This document shows, piece by piece, positions 1-3,846 of a stretch of DNA of 5,244 nt. The stretch's first letter is position 1; the number at the start of each line of letters is the position of its first letter. The position numbers and the translations under genes are program-made. Below the pieces are notes generated by a model. That model worked only from the letters and a program-made list of their open reading frames with translations. It was not told the DNA's origin and searched no databases. Source of the DNA: Verrucomicrobiota bacterium (lineage in GTDB: Bacteria; Verrucomicrobiota; Verrucomicrobiia; Opitutales; UBA2995); assembly GCA_027297085.1 (NCBI GenBank), contig JAPUIL010000071.1, forward strand, positions 1-5,244. Direction: 5' to 3'.

Positions 1-1
1 G

Positions 2-277
2 AGAGAACTGCTGTGGGAGGCATGTTTGCAGGAGAGCCTGATGGTCTTGGATAAAGGGGAGATGGAGGTCGAGTCCGATCCAAAATCAGCGGACTGGAAG
101 GTGGCGATTGCAGGGGTACTGAAGAAGCGTCATCTCTGCGCTAATGGCTGGCTAAGCGCGCAGCTCAACATGGGAGCCACGTCTGCGGTGAGCCGCAATG
201 TCGCTCGCATGTTTTCGGGAGAACGAAGCTCGGCTTTCCGATTCTATAGGAAGATAAACTCAAGAATTAACTCCTGA
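2..277 (+). CDS. IS200-like (REP-associated) tyrosine transposase, C-terminal part only
   Basis: The frame is open from the left edge of the window, so the gene is cut by the window and its start is not visible; the ATG and TTG codons inside it are not taken as starts. About 91 residues remain. The tail holds the pattern WKVAIAGVLKK, then ANGWLSAQLNMG, then AVSRNVARM, which I recognise as the small helix-turn-helix-like C-terminal segment of Y1-type (HUH) transposases related to the REP-associated TnpA proteins, frequent in PVC bacteria. The catalytic HUH motif and the nucleophilic tyrosine would lie upstream and cannot be checked. Proteins of this family act on single-stranded DNA at hairpin repeats and often occur as single domesticated copies. 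The last 18 bases overlap a truncated minus-strand secreted-protein frame. Family assignment is by recognition of the tail only; whether the gene is intact upstream is unknown. Confidence 0.7.
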   Translation, partial: RELLWEACLQESLMVLDKGEMEVESDPKSADWKVAIAGVLKKRHLCANGWLSAQLNMGATSAVSRNVARMFSGERSSAFRFYRKINSRINS

Positions 278-373
278 GCCTGCCGAAGTGGTCGCGGATA
301 GACCAGCGAAAGTAAGCAGCAAAAACACGAAGAGAGTGGTCGCTCCGGAGATGAGCTTAAAGAAATTCTTCAT
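260..373 (-). pseudogene. Truncated N-terminus of an exported protein (signal peptide only)
   Basis: A 37-residue minus-strand frame starts at an ATG preceded by AAGGA with an 8-base spacer (382-386), one of the few good Shine-Dalgarno sites in this window. The product has a Sec signal peptide: MKNFFK at the N-terminus, a hydrophobic core FVFLLLTFAGLSA and a likely cleavage after the Ala of GLSA. It stops 11 residues later, at a TGA lying inside the last codons of the opposing transposase gene. The simplest reading is a secreted-protein gene whose body was removed when the transposase element or a rearrangement joined here; the rest is not recognisable. A genuine tiny secreted peptide is the alternative. 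The signal peptide and ribosome site are seen directly; the truncation is inferred. Confidence 0.5.
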
Positions 374-454
374 TTTCGGCTTCCTTGATCGCTATTGGTT
401 TTAGAGTGTCTTCATTCCCTCGTTATGGTAGTATTCTATAATGACTGCGACTGC

Positions 455-667
455 TTACGCTAGGTGACGAATTATCCTGTTTGGAGTTCCCTGATAATCA
501 ATTGACATAATTCCCCTCCAGTTATCCGCCCAGGTCCTCATTGTTTCTAAAATATTTACTTGATCCCCGCGGTTTTTCCAATCGCTAACGGATGTTCCCA
601 TTGAAGCAATTAATAAACCTCCAGAATTTTGAAGGAATGTATTTCTGCTAAGAGCGCCTATAGTTTT
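455..667 (-). pseudogene. Unidentified protein remnant, C-terminal end
   Basis: An open minus-strand frame of 70 residues runs from just after a TGA (668-670) to a TAA at 455-457. Its composition is protein-like: segments FLQNSGGLLIASMGTSVSDW, then ILETMRTWADNW, then IDYQGTPNRIIRHLA at the end. The Trp-rich, Gly-rich make-up and balanced codon use suggest a former coding sequence rather than a chance frame, but I do not recognise the family. The only internal ATG (601) would give 48 residues and has GGAGG too far upstream (about 16 bases), so it is probably not a true start. The adjoining frame at 648-779, shifted by one base register, could be the upstream part, which would make this a frameshifted pseudogene. 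It points the same way as the truncated secreted-protein frame 80 bases further on, so the two may once have been an operon. Confidence 0.35.
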
Positions 668-811
668 TCAAACCTAGCCTACTCTGAAGGGACGCGTATC
701 GGGCGCTACCTACATGCTCTTCATGGTTAAAGTCTGATAGCTCGCGAAATGCTCGTTTGTGCTGGAAAAGATGCAACTTTTAATAATACATGTTTACTGT
801 GCAGGGCGTGC

Positions 812-842
812 TTACGCGCACTCTTTCTTAACTCGAGATAAT
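812..842 (+). promoter_or_regulatory. Weak candidate promoter for sulfatase 1
   Basis: GATAAT at 837-842 matches a -10 box at five of six positions and lies about 30 bases upstream of the sulfatase ATG. The best -35 candidate, TTACGC at 812-817, is poor and the spacing of 19 bases is long. No Shine-Dalgarno sequence precedes the ATG at 874. This is a position-based guess only; PVC promoters are not well described by the E. coli consensus. Confidence 0.2.
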
Positions 843-873
843 AACGGCACACGCAAGCGCCGCCCGTACTAAT

Positions 874-2217
874 ATGAAAAAACTCACACTCCTATTTTTA
901 CTTCTTTCGAGCCTTGCTTACGCGGCGGACAAACCAAACGTGCTTTTCATCCTCAGCGATGACCAGTCATGGACTGACTATGGGTTTATGGGTCATCCGG
1001 AAATCAAGACGCCGCATATCGACAAGCTGGCTTCTGAAAGCGTTGTCTTTAAGCGCGGCTATGTACCGACTGCGCTCTGCCGACCTTCATTGATGTCATT
1101 TGCGACTGGGCACTACGCGAGTACGCATGGCGTAACCGGTAACGATCCCTCGCGCAATTACTGGCCTAACGGTTCTGATGAACAACATGTTAAACGCGCT
1201 GAACTTATTACCTTCATTGAAAAATTCGATACACTACCCGAGTTACTTGCGGAAGCAGGCTATCTCAGTCACCAGAGCGGCAAGTGGTGGGAAGGCAGTT
1301 ACAAACATGGCGGCTTCACCCACGGCATGACACGCGGCTTTCCTGAAAAAGGCGGACGAGCTGGTGACGACGGCTGGAAAATCGGACGCGAAGGACTGGA
1401 GCCCTGCAAGGAATTTATCGACATGGCTGTCGCGAAAGACAAACCCTTCTACATGTGGTATGCGCCGCTCCTGCCACACTCACCTCATAACCCGCCTGAT
1501 CGTCTCTTAAATAAATACAAGGACAAGCATCCTCTCACCATCGCGAAATACTACGCTATGTGCGAATTGTTTGATGAAACCTGTGGTGAACTCATTGGCT
1601 ATTTTGAAAAGAAAGGGATACGCGATAATACTTTAATTGTCTACATCAGCGACAACGGTTGGATACAGGACCCGGAAAGTAGACAATTCGTAGCGCGTTC
1701 GAAACAGACAGCCTACGAGGGTGGCGTTCGCCAGCCGATGATGTTCTCGTGGCCGGGCAAACTCAAACCGCAGGATCGTAAAGAACTGGTTCTAAGTCTC
1801 GATATTTTCCCCACCATCCTCGCGGCCACCGGCGCGCGCCAGCCGAAAAAGAAACTGCCAGGAATCAACCTCCTGCCCTACATGGAGGATAAAAAGGAAA
1901 TTCCGCGCAAGGCGATCTTTGGTGAATCCTTCGCGCACGACATTGCGGATCTTCAGGATTACGAGAAAACTCTCCTTTACCGCTGGTGCATACAGGGAAA
2001 ATGGAAACTATTACTTACCTACGACGGCGAAGTGGTCAGATTTCCTGACATCCACGCACGGACAGAAAAGCGCCCACAGCTCTTTGATCTGATGAAGGAC
2101 CCGCATGAACTTAAGAACCTCGCCGCAGAGAATCCGAAGATCGTAGCCAAAATGGTGAAGCAGATCGATGGGTGGTACCCAGTGAAGCGGGCGAAAACGG
2201 TCAAAGTGTTTGAATAG
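874..2217 (+). CDS. Exported sulfatase (alkaline phosphatase superfamily) with variant CRPSL signature
   Basis: This is a 447-residue type I sulfatase, predicted to hydrolyse sulfate esters outside the cytoplasm. A Sec signal peptide covers residues 1-17 (MKK, then LTLLFLLLSSLAYA, cut before ADKPN), which supports the ATG chosen although no Shine-Dalgarno precedes it. The N-terminal metal site is SDDQ (D29, D30). The formylglycine signature is C69-R-P-S-L73 followed by ATG and later TGNDP; the Arg expected four residues after the Cys is Leu. The second signature reads GKWWEG (K137), where GKWHLG is usual. LPHSPH (H202), the second metal pair D260-N261 in SDNG, and SKQTAYEGGVRQPM (K277) follow, then the C-terminal subdomain ending QLFDLMKDPHELKNLA. 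Length is normal for the family. The GKWWEG, GGFTHGMTRG and GNDP features recall a sulfatase subfamily abundant in marine PVC bacteria. Substrate is unknown. No maturation enzyme is encoded in the window. Confidence 0.93.
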   Translation: MKKLTLLFLLLSSLAYAADKPNVLFILSDDQSWTDYGFMGHPEIKTPHIDKLASESVVFKRGYVPTALCRPSLMSFATGHYASTHGVTGNDPSRNYWPNGSDEQHVKRAELITFIEKFDTLPELLAEAGYLSHQSGKWWEGSYKHGGFTHGMTRGFPEKGGRAGDDGWKIGREGLEPCKEFIDMAVAKDKPFYMWYAPLLPHSPHNPPDRLLNKYKDKHPLTIAKYYAMCELFDETCGELIGYFEKKGIRDNTLIVYISDNGWIQDPESRQFVARSKQTAYEGGVRQPMMFSWPGKLKPQDRKELVLSLDIFPTILAATGARQPKKKLPGINLLPYMEDKKEIPRKAIFGESFAHDIADLQDYEKTLLYRWCIQGKWKLLLTYDGEVVRFPDIHARTEKRPQLFDLMKDPHELKNLAAENPKIVAKMVKQIDGWYPVKRAKTVKVFE

Positions 2218-2302
2218 TGTGACGACTGCAATGCACGACCGGATAAATTTCTGACAAGCGCGGAACATACCTGGGATCTGAAGAGTGATCCTATTCACCT
2301 CT

Positions 2303-2503
2303 TTAGCCGATTGATTTAATAAAATCGGCGACTCCTTCGCCAATCAGGTGTGGAGAATCTTCCTGGATGTAGTGAATGCCTATCACCGTTCTCTCTTGTT
2401 GATTAGGCCAAGTCCGGCAATACTCCCGCTTTTTTTGTTTGCCCGGTTTGGCCGTATCCAATCTGTAGACACCGATGATTAAATCAGCCGTAACAATCAG
2501 CCC
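2303..2503 (-). pseudogene. Haloalkane dehalogenase remnant, C-terminal end with catalytic His
   Basis: The minus-strand frame ending in a TAA at 2303-2305 has a 41-residue tail (2303-2428) that closely follows the C-terminus of LinB/DmbA-type haloalkane dehalogenases: REYCRTWPNQ, then a hydrophobic strand, then IHYIQEDSP with the catalytic His, and a final helix ending DFIKSIG. These alpha/beta hydrolases replace a carbon-bound halogen with hydroxyl and are normally near 300 residues. Upstream in the same frame, GLIVTADLI and RLDTAKPG (2441-2503) loosely resemble the DLIGxGxSDKP region of the N-terminal third, which would mean an internal deletion removed the nucleophile-bearing centre and cap domain. 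That part is inference. No start codon or complete core is present, so the gene cannot be functional. Identity of the tail is strong; the extent of the relic is uncertain. Confidence 0.7.
2306..2329. repeat. Small inverted repeat (7-base arms, 10-base loop)
   Basis: GCCGATT and AATCGGC pair perfectly around an AT-rich loop. It lies 90 bases after the sulfatase 1 stop and overlaps the end of the dehalogenase remnant. No T-run follows on either strand, so an intrinsic terminator is doubtful. Confidence 0.3.
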
Positions 2504-2697
2504 TGTACCATCTCTCCGGGGCGGACCATGGATTTTCCGAGATGATATTGAGACGAGTTGTGCTAAAGCCGCTGGCCGGGTTTGACGCTGTGGAGTTGTT
2601 TACCTTGGGTTCGGTGAGCCCAGGCCCATTGTCTGTGGACTGCCTCAAAGCAGCACTCGATGCGAACGGGCTACAGCTTTCAATTCTGAATGGTTGA
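2494..2697 (+). pseudogene. Hydroxypyruvate-isomerase-like sugar isomerase remnant, N-terminal region
   Basis: A plus-strand frame opens after a TAA (2491-2493) and ends at a TGA (2695-2697). The stretch from 2578 reads GFDAVELF, then a short insert, then PLSVDCLKAALDANGLQLSI. This matches the first beta-alpha units of the xylose-isomerase-like TIM-barrel family that includes hydroxypyruvate isomerase (Hyi) and 2-oxo-tetronate isomerase (OtnI), where GFDAVE followed by a helix with LKAALDAxGLQL and a strand ending near FN is typical. The preceding HGFSEMILRR resembles the family's segment before GFDAVE (FTE, then a helix), though less cleanly. Only about 65 of an expected 260 residues survive and the catalytic Glu residues are absent, so it is a relic. 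An ATG at 2542 exists but has no ribosome site. The assignment rests on pattern recognition; other sugar phosphate isomerase/epimerase families are possible. Confidence 0.5.
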
Positions 2698-2702
2698 AGC
2701 CG

Positions 2703-3494
2703 TCACGCTATTCCGTTAGCCTTGGCAACAGTCCGCACGATACTCGCAAATGCCTTCGGGTTCCTCCCGCGGCGCCCAGCTCCGAGACCATCCAAATCCG
2801 GAGTAGAAAGTAACCACTCCGCGTTCTCGGGAAAAACCGCTCCGCCGTAGACGATCGGCACCCGGTTGGCAGTTTCATCGCCAAATCGCCGGGCCATCCA
2901 ATTCCGCATGAATGTGCAACGCTCAGCTATATACTCGGGCGGAGCCGGCTCATCGGCCCCAATCGCCCACTCGGGCTCATACACCATCACAGCGCGGGCG
3001 AATTCCGTTTCATTGCATCCGGAAAGAACAATTTGCATCCGCTCTTCCAAATCGTCACCAGCCATCCCTCTCTCATGCGTTGATTCACCCACCAGGATGA
3101 TCGGACGAAGGCCCGCATCAAAAACGGCGCGAAGCTCGCGGTTCAATTCGTCGTCTGTTTTGTTCATCCGGCGTTTCATATCCCAGTGCCCAACCATGCA
3201 CCAAACGCAACCTGCATCCGCAAGCAGAGCCGCTGAGACTTCTCCGCTGTGTTCGACGTCCGGATGCGCAGAGGAATTCTGTGCCCCGGGATCAACAAGT
3301 GGCAATCGCTCCAACGCACGGGCGAGAGATGAAATGGCGGTGGTGGGAGCGCACAACAATACCTGCACCTTCCCTATCAAGCTGCCCATTTCGTTCTCGA
3401 AATCTCCAACAAATGAGAGACTCTCGCTAATAGTCATCGCCATCTTCCAATTAGCGATCGCGGTAGGCATTCTGAGCGGTTTTTGGTCAGTCAT
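2703..3494 (-). CDS. Divergent triosephosphate isomerase family protein
   Basis: This is a 263-residue cytoplasmic TIM-barrel protein, about the usual length. Catalytic residues sit in the expected places: N15 and K17 in ANWKM, H103 in VGHWDMKRR, and E173 in VYEPEWAIG. AQN (71-73), SGEVSAALLADAGC and YGGAV (216-220) also fit the family. The surroundings differ from a housekeeping enzyme: GHSERR is GHWDMKRR, the following GETD is NKTD, loop 6 PVWAIGTG is PEWAIGAD, and the C-terminal phosphate loop GGAS is replaced around GLGAGRRG. That suggests a paralogue working on another phosphorylated sugar, such as the tetrulose phosphate isomerases of erythritol and tetronate pathways, rather than the glycolytic TpiA. 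The ATG at 3494 has no Shine-Dalgarno; the Met at residue 9 (MPTAIANWKM) would give a more typical N-terminus and is an alternative start. It lies downstream of sulfatase 2 on the same strand after about 350 bases. A palindrome-rich segment precedes it. Confidence 0.88.
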   Translation of the reverse strand: MTDQKPLRMPTAIANWKMAMTISESLSFVGDFENEMGSLIGKVQVLLCAPTTAISSLARALERLPLVDPGAQNSSAHPDVEHSGEVSAALLADAGCVWCMVGHWDMKRRMNKTDDELNRELRAVFDAGLRPIILVGESTHERGMAGDDLEERMQIVLSGCNETEFARAVMVYEPEWAIGADEPAPPEYIAERCTFMRNWMARRFGDETANRVPIVYGGAVFPENAEWLLSTPDLDGLGAGRRGRNPKAFASIVRTVAKANGIA

Positions 3495-3846
3495 AAGGCA
3501 GGCTAGCCGTCACATGAGTTCGATCATGTGTCAATTGGGAATTCCCTTTGGGCTAACTTAATGGAATTCGGTGGGGCGATATTCTTCAGTGAGGATCACT
3601 TCGGAGCGGATGTTGTGGAATCGCGGGTTCGGCCGGGGTTGGTGAAAGGCAGAGATAAGGGGACAGTTGAAGTGTTTTCTTGTTTATTTGAATAATGAAT
3701 ACGAGCCAATTAGAGTTTAAAGGAACCTATAGGGTCAGTGGTCAATAGCACTTACTTAATCGAAATGAAATCGTACCGTTCAGTACCGAGTTCGCTAGAA
3801 CGACATCAACCAAGCCCTTCCCCGTGGAAAGACCCTTTTTGAAATG
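3495..3846. other. Intergenic region between the isomerase and sulfatase 2
   Basis: No convincing gene is present. The part next to the isomerase (3501-3546) is rich in palindromes. From 3561 to 3695 a plus-strand frame of 44 residues (ATG at 3561) is open, and the minus strand over much of the same stretch is also open, ending in a TAA at 3558-3560. Neither matches a family I know. The segment includes GGCAGAGATAAGGGGACAG (about 3648-3666), which resembles dispersed repeats near IS200-like transposases in PVC genomes. From 3700 to 3846 I see nothing beyond AT-rich sequence downstream of sulfatase 2. Confidence 0.5.
3511..3530. promoter_or_regulatory. Perfect inverted repeat upstream of the isomerase, possible operator
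   Basis: CACATGA and TCATGTG form a perfect 7-base inverted repeat around a 6-base centre, ending 16 bases upstream of the isomerase ATG. It is flanked by two further palindromes, GGCTAGCC (3501-3508) and GGGAATTCCC (3537-3546). The position suits a dimeric repressor site or a leader hairpin. There is no T-run, so it is not a standard terminator. The function is inferred from position only. Confidence 0.35.

Larger units (their letters stand above)
374..873. other. Gene-poor region upstream of sulfatase 1
   Basis: No intact gene is visible in these 500 bases. They hold the ribosome site of the truncated secreted-protein frame (382-386, minus strand), an unidentified minus-strand coding remnant at 455-667, a second open minus-strand frame at 648-779 that may be its frameshifted upstream part, and an AT-rich stretch from about 780 that leads into the sulfatase gene. 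Both strands contain many stops outside those frames. No tRNA or strong inverted repeat was found. Confidence 0.6.
2218..2702. other. Gene graveyard between sulfatase 1 and the isomerase
   Basis: No intact gene is present in these 485 bases. Two recognisable relics sit back to back: a haloalkane dehalogenase C-terminus on the minus strand and a sugar-isomerase N-terminal piece on the plus strand, nearly touching at about 2494-2503. The first 85 bases after the sulfatase stop show nothing apart from the left arm of a small inverted repeat at 2306-2329. Confidence 0.6.

Noticed and set aside
502..507. Perfect TTGACA -35 box on the plus strand
   Set aside because: No acceptable -10 box lies 16-18 bases downstream, it sits within the minus-strand remnant and it is 370 bases from the next gene.
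2011..2343. Minus-strand open frame of 110 residues
   Set aside because: It is mostly antisense to the conserved C-terminus of sulfatase 1 and runs into the spacer without a ribosome site.
2563..2664. Minus-strand frame reading RIECCFEAVHRQWAWAH, which at first suggested a DDE transposase tail
   Set aside because: It is opposite the sugar-isomerase-like frame, which fits its family better, is bounded by stops and lacks other transposase motifs.
2866..3561. Plus-strand open frame of 231 residues
   Set aside because: It lies opposite the isomerase gene, whose product has clear TIM motifs; the plus-strand product is Ser/Arg/Pro-rich without recognisable domains, typical of an antisense shadow.
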